Source: Iris pallida (Eukaryota; Streptophyta; Magnoliopsida; Asparagales; Iridaceae). Taken from it: 64,000 bases of DNA. The stretch covers positions 2,532,163-2,596,162 of the forward strand of contig JANAVB010003999.1 of the NCBI GenBank assembly GCA_029216955.1, in the 5' to 3' direction. This document shows positions 23,979 to 37,660 of the stretch, in pieces; position 1 is the first letter of the stretch; every line of letters starts with the position of its first letter. The notes below the pieces were generated by a model, which was not told the origin of the DNA, did no database searches, and saw only the letters and a program-made list of their open reading frames with translations. The position numbers and the translations under genes are program-made.

Positions 23979-26153
23979 TGTCACGCCCCAGTACCAAAAT
24001 ACGTAGACGGACTAGATCAGCTACTCCATATGAGGTATTCAAACGTCATACAGCGATCGTGGCTGTCAAGAGACAAGGAGGTGTATGCTATATTCAAGTC
24101 ACCTATGGTCACACAGAACATCTACGTCTCAATCATCCAAAGCAGGAAAACATTAATTAATGATCATATAAGATAAAGCAGTAAGGCGTCCCTGACGCTT
24201 CATCAAAATGGTCATAGGGTTCTAGCTTTATAAGGTAGCTTGCCCAGAGAGTCAAATTATATAATTGTATTCAGCTGCAGTCTGATTTAATTACAATTGT
24301 GCAAAGACAAAATATCTAGATTAGCCGGCTAAACAGGTGTCGGTGGCTAAGCGCTAGGACATAAATAAAGATACAAGAGTGGTGGAGAAGAAACCCACTC
24401 GAGTTCCCCGCCAGTCATGCTCCTAGTATGCACCATTGACGTCAGGGAAGAAAGTCGGATCCTCTGACTCTGCTATGCGATCTGGCCAAACAAAACCAGC
24501 CGGGTCAGCCCCAAAATAGCAAGTACCACAAGGGAGCACAAAAGAGTGAGATAAAACCCAGTCATAAAATAATAATAGTAAGCTTCCGGTCCTAACCTCG
24601 GTCCACAGCCTGTCCTAGCACGATAGACCAACCCAACAACCAAACAAGGACATGGGTTGGACCACGCACCATGACAGTCTGTGTCCCTCGGCTACTAGCG
24701 GAAGGCCCAAGCACAGTCAAGTCGTGTTTCAAGCGGCCATTCATTCCTGCGGCTTTCTATATTTGGCGGAGTTATCCCCGTTATACTGATTAAAAGGAAT
24801 CCTCAGATCGTGTCAACCCAGCAGGGCTAGCCAAACCATAAGACTTATAACACTTTGATTATGCACAAGTCCTCCGAAGGGCTACCGCGCTAAAATAATT
24901 AACACATAGCTCGTAGGAGTCGGATATAGCTATTCGCTATAGCGAATGAAACCATATCCGTGGCGGCCAAACCGGCACGTCAGGACAGGACCTGGGGTGG
25001 CTAGTATGGCACGATCTCGGGATTCTTCCCACCCAATGCATCTACTAAGTTAGTTGCCTAGTTAATCCCTAGGTTATCCTCAGAGTTCACATGTCGTGGT
25101 CACATGCTCATTCTCTTAGATGTCGTACATCGTACGAGTACCCCAAGAAGAGTTCCGTACTGACTCAATGATTCATACGTATGTTTCCTCCTTCTTGGTG
25201 TAATACAACACACAACACATACCATGTCATTGCTACCGACCTTTACTATATAAAAGCTGGACTCTTGAAAGTACTGGCAGGTATCACGTAGGAACACTTA
25301 GCACTTTGGATAGCACCTCGGTGTTCACATAGATTGTACCTTAGTACACACATAGGAATATCCTGCCATCACATAGGTAGTCAGCTCAGAAATGAGGACT
25401 AAGACACATAGGGGCAGGCGGCTAAGGCTCATGCAGCCAGAAATAGCTTATGCGGCCAGAAAACAGCTTATACGGCCAGAAAATAGCTTATGCGGCCAGA
25501 AATGGCTTATGCGTCCACAGGGGACTGTTCATCATCCCTGCCAGAGCCAGCATAGGCGAACCTCGGAGATATCCAAATATTGCTTCGGCCATAACTTCCT
25601 CCAAACAAGTCGAAATCTAACTTTACAATGGTCAAAACTGTGTAGAATCAAATTTCCTACAACATAGGACCATTGGTTTTCGAAATTAGCCAAGTATGAT
25701 AGATCAAAACCATGAAAATCCATGAAACCCTAGATTTTAAGAACTTAGATCTGCACAAATCTAGCCAACAAAATTAAAAGTTTCAAGAACTAAACTTGTA
25801 GAGAATGAAGAGGAGAACATTTTAGACAAATAATATCAAGAAAAAATCAAGAATGTAAAATGCGCAAAATCTCCTCTTTTGAGCAAGTTGTACTTACCTG
25901 TGGAGTGGTAGTTGAGAAAAATAAATGGAGGAGTGAATGAAGAGAGAGAGAGAGAGAGTGAGGAAGAGATATTAAATAGGGGTTGGGTTGGTTTAAGAAA
26001 ACCCTAATCCCTAACCACTCCACTAATGACAAGGCTAAAAAAAGGCTACATGCCATGATTAATAAATAATAGACAAAATTTATGCACATGCTAAATACAG
26101 ATACCGTATACAGAATTCATGAAGATTACGTATATAGGGATCGGGGAGTGACA
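23979..26153 (-). repeat. 5' LTR of element B (2.2 kb)
   Basis: Plus-strand ends TGTCACGCCCCAG...CGGGGAGTGACA. A cluster of about five units of a roughly 20-bp repeat (CTTATGCGGCCAGAAA) lies at 25425-25515. The block at 25570-25680 resembles LTR C. Short ORFs within have no recognisable product. Confidence 0.83.
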
Positions 26154-26440
26154 ATACCTTATCATGAGATATCCCGTTTCTTGATTTAGTTTTAGACTCT
26201 TGTTATTTCCTTTAGAGTCTTATCGGACATATATTCTAGTGGACTGCAGACCACGACCCATAGTGTTCATTCATATTTATTATTCTTATTGTGGATTGAG
26301 ATATAGATTTATTTGCCATGAATTGGCAGCTTACCCTAGCCGTGACAGCGTTTACGTATTCGAGTCGGGCTGGAGTCCGCTTGATGCGTAGCTGGCTTGC
26401 TCACGAGCTCGCATCCAAAAAGCGGGTGCGGGTCGTGACA
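26154..26440 (+). repeat. LTR remnant D (3' end), interrupted by element B
   Basis: Ends GCGGGTGCGGGTCGTGACA at 26440, the terminal signature of the A-type LTRs, and lacks a start because B is inserted at its left edge. The remainder of this LTR would lie beyond the left end of B, outside the window. Confidence 0.6.
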
Positions 26441-26873
26441 GCGCTCGTGGATTGCCTCTAGCTTCTTTTCATTTTCAGTCAAGTTGCAAGTTTCTTTTCC
26501 CTAGAATGTGTCTTTATATTTCCAGCATGTAATAAAGGGATATGATGTATGAACATTGCGACTATTTTCAAAAGAAAGTTTTAAAGAGAATAATGTAGCC
26601 AAGATAAGGCAATCTGAGTTGCAAAGCTTTGTACTTGTATTCCTATCAAGTTTATCAATAAAAAAAAGTATTTTCATTTCAAAGCTTCCGTGTCCAAATG
26701 TGGGTTCATATATGTTGTGTGCGTGTGTCTTGTTTTGTCTAGTTGTTTTGTGCAGGTAATGGTCTTGTGCAAGCACACCTTAGGATTATACGGTATCACG
26801 CCTTAGCGAGGACGAACGATCCTGCAGGGATCAAAGCGAGGACGAACGACCCTAGCATGATCGGGACGTGACA
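26441..26873 (+). repeat. Probable second LTR 3' end fragment
   Basis: Ends GATCGGGACGTGACA at 26873. The repeated GCGAGGACGAACGA (26812 and 26837) and the inverted match to the first 60 bp of S1 (TGTCACGYCCCG...CCTCGCTAAG) suggest an S1-related LTR end. AATAAA signals occur near 26531 and 26658. The left boundary is not resolvable by eye. Confidence 0.4.
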
Positions 26874-26909
26874 GATACGACCCATAAATTATTTATATAT
26901 GCATGAACA

Positions 26910-27003
<94 letters not shown>

Positions 27004-27352
27004 ATATATACACCTTGACACAATATGTGGACACAACACACGAATTTTATAGATATTTATAAATCTTATTACCACTTGGAAACACAACCTATGCACAATT
27101 TTGTTTTATCATTAAATCTATACATGGAACTTACATTCCTTAGTATAAAGTTTATAATTTTGGTTTAGTTTCGAATGTGTAAGATTGATAAGTTGTCAAT
27201 TTTAACATATTATTTCAATTCTATCCATACTTAAAATTTTGCTTAATTAACGCATTTTAGCATGATTAACTAAGTTAGAATAGGTGTGTTTGGGTATCCA
27301 TATGTTATGGTAAACCCACACCTGTTAACTTTCAATATTAAACCTCCTTTTG
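26874..27352. repeat. (AT)n array and unassigned AT-rich sequence
   Basis: (AT)n at about 26913-27001. The remainder to 27352 is AT-rich sequence in which I see no gene or element boundary. Confidence 0.8.
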
Positions 27353-27559
27353 TGTCACCCCCAATTTTCTTAATAGGGCTAATATGGTCATTTACATTAT
27401 TTCATTATTTTAATATTATTTAAATATTAATTTTTAGTGTTTTTATATTATTATTGAAATAAGGATTTTACTGATAGTGTTTTTTATTTATAAAAAGTTT
27501 AATATATTTAATATATATATATACTAAAATATTTAGTTTTTGTTTATAAATAAATTCTG

Positions 27560-27647
<88 letters not shown>

Positions 27648-27668
27648 GTAATATTTCATTTATTGGAA

Positions 27669-27702
<34 letters not shown>

Positions 27703-27707
27703 TATTG

Positions 27708-28007
<300 letters not shown>

Positions 28008-29479
28008 ATGTATGTATGTATGCATGTATGTGTGTATGTATGCATGTATTTATGTGTGTGTGTATAAATATATATATATAATATATATACATAATAGCTT
28101 AAGAAAGGAAGAAAAGAAAAAAAAAACAATAACAAACACACGCGCCCCCACCAAACCAAAAGGAAACCAGCAGCAGCAGTAGCTTAAATCCGAGCCCTTT
28201 CCATGTTTAAGCCGAACGGTTTCTAAACGCGATACATATATAAATATATATATTTATAGAGAGAGAGAGAGGGGGGAGAGGAATTTTCACAAAAACTCAA
28301 ACCCTAGCCGTCACCTCCAACCCAACGTGTACCCCGACGTCACCGGCGACCAACCCGTGGCCGTCCATCGCCGGAAAACGTGCAACGAGCATCCCACCCG
28401 CGCGCGAAAACTGTCAGCGAAGGACCGACTTCGGAAATAGATTTCTTCTTTCTCGCTCCGTCGTTTTGCAAACCACTTGGTCAGGTATGATCCCAACATA
28501 TACACCTTTATTTTCCTTCAAATAGTTCGTGCCGATTTGCACCATGTGCGACAAAAAACGAGTTCCAAAATCGAGAAAAAACTCAATTTTCTGGGTTTAG
28601 AAACTGTTCCGAAACCCCAACTTTGTGGCCGATTTGCGACCAGCGTGTTGTGTTTTTTTAAAATCGGTTTGAAGAGACTTTGAGACAACCTATAGGGCTT
28701 TAAAACTTTTTTTGTAAACTGAATTTCATGCACTGTACAGAAAGTTATTGATTTGTGAAGTTGGAGAAAAAACTGATTTTCAAAAGTGGATTTTTAGAAA
28801 ATTTGTCCCGATACGCCGTCCGTCCCGTCAAACCGGACGACGTGGTCACAAACCGAAAGCATCGAAATATGCGTATCGACTTCGTGGTCGTGTGGGCTTT
28901 GACGGAATTCAAATTGGTCGCGTGTGCGCGACGAAATTGATGCGTATCCGTCAAAAATTTACCGTATCGGCCTTTTGCATATTTGTCAATTACTTTGTGC
29001 ACACTAATCAAATCGCGAAGAAACTTGCGCCATTGGACTTGAAATATTTTTCTGGTCCTGTATGCCAAGCTTGGTCCGATTCTGAGACCGTTGATCGGGA
29101 CGACATTTTGGCGGGCCCACAATCCCACTCAACGGGTGATTTTGTGCACAGCCTACCGGAATCCAAAATTGGACATACCGTTCGGTTCGTCTCGTCAAAC
29201 TGAACCTGTAGATATATAGTTTGATGACTTTAGAGACCGTAGGTTCTGGCACGTTTTTCGGTGCAAAGTGGGTCCAACGGCGGACACCATTTTGACCAGA
29301 AATTACCGTTTTGCCCCTGTGTCCAGAATTAGACTTATGGTTAGGTGTTTCTAGCTAATTTGACCATTCTGAGAATGTTGGTAATGTCTGTTTCAGCATT
29401 AGGAGACGGTTGTGCGAGTTGACCGTTCGTGGCTCTTTGAGTGGGTTGTAGTTTCGATTTTTTCAGCTCAGGACGACAG

Positions 29480-30228
29480 GCGAGTACATTCTATGATAGT
29501 TTTTATTGTCTTGATATCTACTATATCTGATTCAGTTTTAGTGTTATACTTGATTCTTGACACAAGGATACACGGACTAGTATACGTGAATCTCGTCATG
29601 AGATGTCATTCCTGGTTTACCTGGTATATGAGTACATTGTTCGATATTGTTTCTTGTACTTGTATAGACACCAATTTCGGAGTGGGCTGGCCCCCTGCTT
29701 TTCGAATCCCGTGTCATGACCTGTCATGTCTGGATTCATTATACTACTCGGGGATGGGGGAGTTATTAGAGGTTATGTGATCATTACCCTTACTTGTTTA
29801 TTACTTGCGCATAGCTCCACCCTCACCACACATAGGGTGTAGCCTGACCTTATACTACTTGTGCATAGCTTTCCATTTTGGCCGGCCTGACCCCTACATT
29901 ATTATACTACCTGTGCATAGCCGGTCAAATGGAACAGCCTGATCTTGACCCAAGCCGATCACATAACGCTCTAATATCTCATGGCACTTTATTTTTATGT
30001 TTACATCATACCGCAGATTACATTCCATTTATTTATATTCCAGTTTTATCTTATATCTCACACATGACATGATATCCAGTCCTCTTGTACCGTTTTACTT
30101 TCAGTCTTGATATTCCATCTTGTATTTCATTATGATTGTCTCTTATAGTATTTGTCAATTCACATGGAACTGCTGTTGGCATTTGTACTTGCTCATATCC
30201 TGACAGGATAACTCCCGTTGTTTTTCAG
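29480..30228 (+). promoter_or_regulatory. Candidate intron-like block in LTR 1 of A
   Basis: Donor-like CAG then GCGAGTACATTC at 29477. CCTGACAGGAT (branch-point-like CTGAC) lies about 27 nt before the acceptor-like TTGTTTTTCAG ending at 30228. LTR 2 has the same pair at 40399-41147, with donor CAG then GCAAGTACATTC. Comparable pairs occur in A', S2 and E. Functional splicing is inferred. Confidence 0.38.
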
Positions 30229-30694
30229 AGGATTTAGATGCAGATTGCCCGACCTACTACGGGTTTGGCATAGATGGAGCCTACGACCAGGACCAGCCTG
30301 TGGACCCGGTGTTCGTAGAGGACGCACCGCCAGTAGTCACCTAGTTCACCTAGATTTTGTCTTGATTACATTCCAGTTTGATACTTTGAGACTTGTAGTA
30401 TTTATTTTGGGATATTGTTTTATGTCTTGGTCTCTGAACTTGTGATTGTGGCTCGGCACTATTTCAGACTATTTATCTCATCTTTATCTTTATCTTTATC
30501 ATCGTGTTTATCTTCCTTAGAATTATGTGATTGAGTTGTGGTTATATTCTTCCGTACGGAGTTGACAGGTTATATTTGTGTCTTAGATTCTATATATTCT
30601 AGATGACCTTTTACAGCGTTCTACCACCGATACTGCGGCGTAGCCTGGACGTACCCACGTGCTCGTGCCTCTAAACAGGGTGCGGGTCGTGACA

Positions 30695-31690
30695 CGTTTT
30701 TATGGTGGCCCATGCAGGTCAGAGTCGCAACTAGTGCAATTTCGTAATGGTGCTCGACTTAGAGTGCTAATTACGAGCCTGCTGTTAGAAAATAGGTTCT
30801 AGGTTATGATAGGAGTTACTCAATCACATCTTAGGAAAATTTTGATCTTTTGATTTCCAAGACAAACTCTTCTTGCATTTCGAAATAATTTGTCCTTCCT
30901 TGACGATATCTTATCATGTGACATATTGATCTCTTTGCTTAGGACTTTTGAGAGATTCCTGGGACGACCCTTGAGAATCTTGGTTGAACGTCAATTTAAA
31001 ATCCTTTTGGTTCTGTTCGTCCTTGTTCCTTATTATTAAATTTGATTTTTGTTAGATCATCGCCGATTTTGATTTTTCATATCGAGATGAATTTTATGGC
31101 CCGAGTTACGGTATCTTTTGATAACATATGTTGACGAATAACAGGGAAGGTAAAACGTCTACTTGGTTATGGAACCTGGAGTTTATCGCAGCTATATTAG
31201 CCGACGTGGCAAAAACGTAGGGACTTGACTTCGGATGTACATATCTGGTTATGAGATTTGAGATTTCTTGCAGCCATACTAGTCGGCGTGGCGAGGATCC
31301 CAGACAACATGATTATAGAGGTGCATACCCAGTTATGGAATCTACCGTTTATCGCAGCCTTGCTTGCTGGCGTGGCGAGGATTCTGAGTATCATGATTTA
31401 AGACAGACGTGAATGATTATCAGATTGTATCTTGAGGAGGGTCATAACATATCATCTCTATCATTTCATTTCTGTTATTATAGATTCTGTTCCATCCCCA
31501 ATTAGCTTAGGAGTAAGGATACCTTTGGTTCTTTATTCCAGGTGTCTCATTTCATTATAGGTTCTTCGTAGTATGACGGCTTGATGATTTGCAATTGGTT
31601 TGTGTCCTTGAGTAATTGTGTTAATAGTTTAGAGTATGGTTAGAAAGTATTGTATATGATTTTTGATAATTAAATATAGATGAGAACCCT
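30695..31690 (+). other. Leader (5' interior) of element A
   Basis: About 1 kb with no long ORF. It starts with a 9-nt spacer, then GGTGGCCCATGCAGGTC (30704-30720). Repeated short units (GTTATGGAATCT, GGCGTGGCGAGGATYC) occur at 31155-31385. It is nearly identical to 41605-42600 up to the shared GAGAACCCTAGA. Confidence 0.8.
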
Positions 31691-32563
31691 AGAGTGATTA
31701 ATAAGTGTTAAGGTAGGAGTTGCACCAGGTACCAGAATAGGAGGAGTGCCCTAGTAGCTAGAGACAAAGTATTTCAAGTGTTATAGAAGTTTAGGCACCA
31801 ACAATTTAGTGTCTAGTTGGAGGAGAGACATGAACAACCTAGTATAGGGGTATCATCCAAGTATCATATAGATAAGTTAGTGCCTTGTGTAGACAGCGTC
31901 GAGACTTGGGTAGACACCCTAGAGAGAGTACCCTAGATAGACGAATGTTCTTCCGTGAATTTGATTTGTGGAACATCAGAGATGTCAATCTCTGGAAACT
32001 TCCTTCATGAGTTTGTAGTAGGCAAGATTATCTTCATTTTGATATATCATATCCCACTCAAACTCATTCTCTTGTACTATCTTTGTATCTCATAACTTTG
32101 AGATCAATTTAGGCCATTGACCATTCCCACTTTTATTTATGATTATCATATACACATTGTCATGACTTTTAATTTAGGAGCACAAGACTAGTTGTTTTCT
32201 CAAAACCAATTTCATATGCATGATCTAGATAAAACATCCTACGCCTATGACCTTCATGTCCCACTCAGGCAACCTATCTTGTGCTTCATTTTATCATAAG
32301 ACTTTTCCGACACAAGGCCCAATCTTGATTCGTCTTATGATTCACTTTTAGTTCCGACTCGAATTGTAGGCACCATTTCGACCCAAACTTGTTGACCTAA
32401 AATATGAACACGACCCACATTAAGCTTACTACCCACATGACACTTGTGTCCCATTCAACTGAGTCCCGCATGCTACTTATTTATCCGCATTCAATTGAGG
32501 AAGGCAATAGAAGGTATTATCCCATGTGTGTAGTATAGTATCCAGGATAGAGTGTGCCAGTAA
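31691..32563 (+). other. Rearranged interior of A replacing gag, protease and RT
   Basis: No gag, DSG or YxDD motif is found. From about 31965 the sequence resembles S2 from about 34180 (GATGTCAATCTCTGGAAACTTCC against GATGCCAGTCTCTGGAAACTTTC, both followed by TTTGTAGTAGRCRAGATTATCTTCA) for roughly 160 bp. An LTR-type fragment is therefore embedded here. The rest is unassigned. Confidence 0.5.
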
Positions 32564-34070
32564 GTTGAGATCTTCACGGATCACAAGAGCTTGAAGTACG
32601 TGTTCACCCAGAAGGAATTGAACATGAGGCAGAGGAGGTGGCTTGAACTGATGAAGGACTTCGATATCTAGTTGCAGTACCATCCAGGGAAGGCCAACGT
32701 AGTTGCAGATGCCTTGAGCAGGTATCCAGTCGCTATATATTTGGCGGCATATCGTCACCTATTGGCTGATCTGGAAAGTTTGGATATCAAGGTGATCGTT
32801 CTGAGTATGTAAATTCAGATGTGGGATTTACAGATTCAGTCTGCGTTGATGGACAGAGTCAGATCAGCACAGTTTGATGACGTGACCTTGAGGAGCATCA
32901 TAGAGCAGGTGCAGGCCGGATTGCTAGACGATTTCTCTATAGCCGAAGATGGGTTGCTGAGGCACGGTACTGGATTGTACATTCCGAGTGGAGAGCTTCC
33001 GGAGGACTATCTGCAGGAAGCGCATCGTTTCCAGTACTCTATGCATCCTGAAGCCAACAAGATGTACAGAGACCTGAGGGAGCACATATGGTGGTATGGC
33101 ATGAAGCGAGATGTAGCTCAGTTTGTATCTCGATGCTTAGTGTGCCAGCAGGTGAATCCGAAAGACAGAGGCCAGGTGGTCTGCTTCAGACACTACCCAT
33201 TCCTGAGTGGAAGTGGGAGCACATCACTATGGACTTTGAATCTGGACTTCTACGATCTTCAGGAGGGAAAGACGCGATTTGGGTCATCGTTGATAGATTG
33301 ACCAAATCGGTCCACTTTTTGCCTTTCAAGGTGAGAATATCTACGGAGAAGTTGGCAGAGATATATGTGCGGCAGATAGTCAGATTGTACGAAGTTCCGG
33401 TGAGCATAGTCTCGGATCGGGATAGTCGTTTCACTTTCCACTGCTGGAGGAGTTTGCATACTAGCTTGGGCACCCAACTCAAGTTCTGTACCGCTTATCA
33501 CCCCCATACAGACGGACAGTCAGAGATGACCATCCAGACACTTGAGGATATGCTTGACACTTGTGTGTTAGATTTCGGGGGATCTTGGGAGGACCATCTT
33601 CACCTGTTAGAGTTTGCTTACAACAACAGCTATCAGGCCAGTATAGAGATGTCGCCATTTGAGGCTCTATACGGACAGAGATGTCGCACTCCTTTGTCAT
33701 GGGACGATGTCGGTGAGAGAGTTTTGCTTGGCCCGGAGATGGTGGTGGATGCAGTAGAGAAGGTTAAGTTGCTCATAGATAGACTTCGGATAGCTCAGGA
33801 TAGACAGCGGCATCGGGCTGATAGCCACAGGAGGCCGTTAGAGTTCGAGGTTGACGATATGGTGTTCCTGAGGATTTCTCCGATACGGGACATGATTCGT
33901 TTTGGCCGGGGCGGAAAGCTTAGTCCGCGCTTCATCAGACCTTTCACTATTCTTGGAAGGGTCGGTGCAGTAGCCTTTCGACTAGACTTGCCGTCTACGC
34001 TCGAGGGAGTGCATAACGTGTTCCATGTGTCGCAGTTGAGGCGGCACGTGGCAGACCCTAGTCACGTATT
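32564..34070 (+). pseudogene. RNase H and integrase of element A (pol remnant)
   Basis: RNase H C-terminal part ([32 protein letters not shown]) occupies 32564-32722 with a TAG at 32669. A TAA at 32810 separates it from integrase. Integrase shows the HHCC zinc-binding N-terminus (HRFQYSMHPEANKMYRDLR...CLVCQQ, about 33020-33150) and then, after a frameshift near 33155-33165, the catalytic core. That core has Asp at 33232 (TMDF), Asp at 33415 (SDRD) and Glu at 33523 (GQSE), giving DDX35E spacing. A C-terminal GPY/F-like region ending VFHVSQLRRHVADPSHVF follows, cut by S2 at 34070. The active-site residues survive, but the frame is broken. Integrase inserts the cDNA copy into the genome. Confidence 0.9.
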
Positions 34071-35999
34071 TGTAAGTCCCTGAATTTAGGGCTTATTTTT
34101 TTTCCAATTTTATAAATCAATTATTTTGAATAAATATTATTATTTGATTTAATGCTCTTTATCGTGACTTGGAATTCTAGAGCATCAGGGATGCCAGTCT
34201 CTGGAAACTTTCTTCTTGAAGTTTGTAGTAGACGAGATTATCTTCACATTGATATATCGTGTCCCACTCGAACTTGTTCCCTTGTACTCTTTTTGCTTCG
34301 CACAAGTTCGGGTCAATTTAGACCATTTAATTATCTACCGTAAAACCTGATTTAATTTCCCATTTGATTTCCGGGCCCGACATCGGTCCAATCCAGTCGA
34401 CCCAATATATGGCCCTGGCCTGTTTTGATTAAACTCTGCAGGTGCCACTTGCGTGCCACCGAATTGATCTCCCTTGTGCTCCTATTTCATCCGTAATTTT
34501 AAATTGGTTTAAATTATTATTTTAATTAAATCTTGGTCCCAAGCCTGACCAACTTGACCCAACACCCAACCCAATTTGGTGTAACCCCTGTCATGACTGC
34601 CCATACACCTCGCTGATATTTTCTTCTTTTTCCTCTACTCTAGATATCTCCCTTTGTATATAAATATCTCTATTTCTCTCTCTTTTATATATATGTATAT
34701 ATATATATATATACATATATAATATATAACTATCTCTCTCACTCTACATTTAAAATCTTACACCCATCACCATCACCATCAGCAAGAGCACCCCCTCTCT
34801 AACCGAACACCCCTCTACTCTCTCTCTAAATATCACTCTCTCACTTTATATTATATACACACAAACAAACTCTTTTCTCTCTCTCTTTATTAATATCTCA
34901 CATCACTCTCTCTCTCTCTCTCTCCCATTATCACTCAACTCCCCCTCTCCTGTACGAGCAGCCTACAGCCTACCCCCTCTCTCTCAGCCGACTCCCTCTC
35001 CCATCACCACTTCTTCTCCTCTTCACACTCTTTCTTCATTCATTCATTTTTTCTCTTCTTCTTCTTATTATTTGTTCTTCAAGAGAGAAACATCACTACC
35101 CTCACCATCTTCACCGCAACCACCACCACCTCCCTCTCCTTTCTCCTCCTCCTCCCTTGGTCGACGCTAGGCCACCCATGGCCGAGCGTAACAGCAACAG
35201 GGAGCAGCAGCAGTAGCTGTACGTGGAGCGCAGCGCGGCAGCAGCAGTAAACAGCAGCCGTAGCAGCGCCGGCGGCCACCGAGCGGCCGCCGTGGCCCCT
35301 CCTTCGGTCGGGCGCACCCCAACGACCCTCCAGGAGGGAGGCGCCGCCCCCAACGAGCCTGCATGCGCACGTGGCAGCGGTCGCTGCTGTGCACCGAGCT
35401 CGCGCGCGTGACGCAGCCGTGCTCGCCGACGGCCAACCACCGCCGCCAGCCGCCTCCGGTCGCCGTCGCCACCGCGCCTTGGCCGCGCGCAGCCCGGCAT
35501 GCCACCCCCTAGCAGTGGGTCGCCTCCTCGAGCCTCACAGGAGGTCGATTTCGACTTCGAAATCGAAGTTCCGTCGACGCGCGCGAATGGTTAAGCCAGA
35601 ATACACGTCCCAAAACAGCGACTTCGTGCCGATTTTCTGGGAGATCCGACCGTTGGATCGGCGAACTCCTTGCTCCGCCTCAATCTCGGTATATCCCTCT
35701 TCACCTCTGTCAAGTTTGAACCGTTAATTTCGTCGTTCGATACATCAAAACCGGCCACCAAGTTGACGTTTTAATTTGTACTGTTTTTGGACAGTTTTGC
35801 GACGCCAACTTCGCGGGTTCGTATCTTCTCCATCGCAGCTCCGTTTTGTGCGCCACCAGTTCCGGTGCATAGCTGGTATAACCCTCTTCCTTCCTCCTTT
35901 AGATTTCATTTCAGTTTGAGCTAGTTAGGTCGGTCGAATTCGACGCCAAAGTTGGTCGTTCGAATTCTTTAATTTGCACTAGTTAAATTCCATTTTTGA

Positions 36000-36440
36000 A
36001 CCCGGGACTCCGGATTCAATTTCTGACACCACCAGTAGACTCGTGGCGTCGTTCTGGCCTGTTTTCATATAAAGTTTGCCTGATTTGGAGAACGTGGGCT
36101 CGGGCACGCATTTCGGTGCAAAACGGGTCCCACTTTCTGAGTCAACGGGACTTTTTGACGCCGGCTCATCGGAATCCAATTCCGGATATACCGTTGAGTT
36201 CGTATCGTCATTCTGGACTCGTTGACATATAATTTGCTGAATTTTGAGGACATTGGCTCCGACACGCTTTTCCGTGCAAATCGGTTTCCAATGTCCGGGT
36301 CAACGGACCAATTTGAGATCGGGTCAACGGAATCCAATTCTGGATATACCGTTGGGTTCGTATCGTCATTCTGGATTCGTGGACATATAATTTGTTAGGT
36401 TTTGTGCACTTTTATTTTGGCACATTTTTCGGTGCAAATT
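36000..36440. repeat. Three degenerate tandem units of about 160 bp in S2
   Basis: Successive copies start near 36005, 36169 and 36328 with CGGAATCCAATTCYGGATAT, share TTCGTATCGTCATTCTGGA and an TTTCGGTGCAAA-type element. A diverged copy of the unit lies in LTR A near 29150-29270. Confidence 0.75.
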
Positions 36441-36689
36441 GTGTCCAACGACGGACATCATTTTGGCCCAAAATTACCGTTTTGCCCCTGTGTCCAAATT
36501 GAATTTTTGGACAGGCTATCCTAGCTGATTTGACCATTCTGGACACGTTGGTGATGTTAGTTTCATCATCCGACAACATCTGTATATTTCTTCCCTTTTT
36601 GTGTCATCCTATTATTATAATATTTTCTCCTTTTGGTTGTTTTAGAGACCTGTCGATTTCAGTGATTTCTAAATCACTGAAATTCATAA

Positions 36690-36910
36690 GTTGACCTTGT
36701 AGATGGTTATAGAGACTAGCTTGACCATGGTTGACTACTTTGACTAGATGTCGAAGTAGAGTCAATATTTGACCTAGGTTTGACCAGATTTGACAAACGT
36801 TGACTTTTTGACCAAAGTCAACTGTAGGTCAACCATTGACCTATTTAACCTAGATTAGACTTAGACGTCAATCTTAACCCAGTTTGTCTTAGTTTGACTT
36901 AGTTTGACCT
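36690..36910 (+). promoter_or_regulatory. W-box (TTGAC) array in S2
   Basis: More than a dozen TTGAC/GTCAA cores in about 220 bp (for example GACCTAGGTTTGACCAG and GTTGACTTTTTGACC). The array lies about 100 bp upstream of the CAGGCGAGTACATTC block at 37012, the same arrangement as in A' and E. Confidence 0.48.
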
Positions 36911-37014
36911 AGATGTTAGTATGTCTTTTGACCCTGATCAGCTCTTGTATTATTTCATCTTTAGGTCTGTGGCTTTACTCTGAACCCTGATTCATATTGA
37001 CAGCAGGACCCCAG

Positions 37015-37660
37015 GCGAGTACATTCTCTGATAATAATTCTGTTTTATGATATCGTTTTTGTTTCTAGTATTTAGTGTAGATATCCTTGTTCTCTTGACA
37101 CATTGTTCACACGGATTGGTATTTGTTGGATCCCGTCATAAGATGTTATTCCTCTTATATATGGTATGCCTTGTGCAAGTCTTCATTGTTTCCTTGTTCA
37201 TAGTATAGACACGATTCCTGTGAAGGAGAGCTACTTCACAGAGAATGCGTGTCATGACGTGTCATGACTGGATCCACTATATTAGTCAGGGATGGGGGTG
37301 TTAGCGTAGATATGTGATCAATACCCCACAGATATTGTATCATCATTGTATAGTGTAATCATACACTCACGTATGATTAGCCAGGCCAAACATTGTATCA
37401 AGTTCTAAGCCGGTCACATGTTGAAACTAGTGCTAAACTCACATAGATATAGTTCCAGATTCTTGTACATGATTTATACTATTTTTTCTGTTCTTACATT
37501 CAGTTACAGTCTTGACATGCCTTACCATGATTCATGTACACATTATTTACCTCGTATATTCTCTCTATTTACTGCTACATTTTCAATATCGTCTAATTAG
37601 AACTGTTATTTGAGATTTGTGCTCGTTCCGCTCCTGACTGGATACGTTATGAAATTTTAG
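37015..37660 (+). promoter_or_regulatory. Candidate intron-like block in S2
   Basis: CAG then GCGAGTACATTC at 37012. CCTGACTGGAT and the acceptor-like GAAATTTTAG end at 37660. Spacing is 646 nt. Homologous in layout to the blocks in A, A' and E. Confidence 0.35.

Larger units (their letters stand above)
8251..26153 (-). mobile_element. Ty3/gypsy retrotransposon B (5' LTR, leader, gag), heavily interrupted
   Basis: B's visible own sequence is 26153-23979 (5' LTR), 23978-23800 plus 9512-9466 (leader) and 9465-8251 (gag), all on the minus strand. CACTA2 separates the two halves of the leader. A' interrupts the gag just after its second zinc knuckle, so pol and the 3' LTR are off the left edge. 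The LTR begins TGTCACTCCCCGATCC and ends GGGGCGTGACA. The 5 bp outside its start are ATACC (26154-26158). B is inserted in an older LTR remnant whose end survives at 26154-26440. Confidence 0.82.

Noticed and set aside
28748..29203. 151-codon ORF in LTR 1 of A, partly kept in LTR 2
   Set aside because: It lies in the LTR, is broken differently in LTR 2, shows no domain, and LTR identity alone explains the similarity.
32477..33700. Minus-strand ORFs over the integrase region
   Set aside because: They are antisense shadows of the recognisable RNase H and integrase sequence on the plus strand.
35079..35727. Overlapping GC-rich ORFs on both strands
   Set aside because: Composition-driven (Ala/Arg/Gly-rich) within solo LTR S2, with no conserved domain or codon signal favouring one strand.
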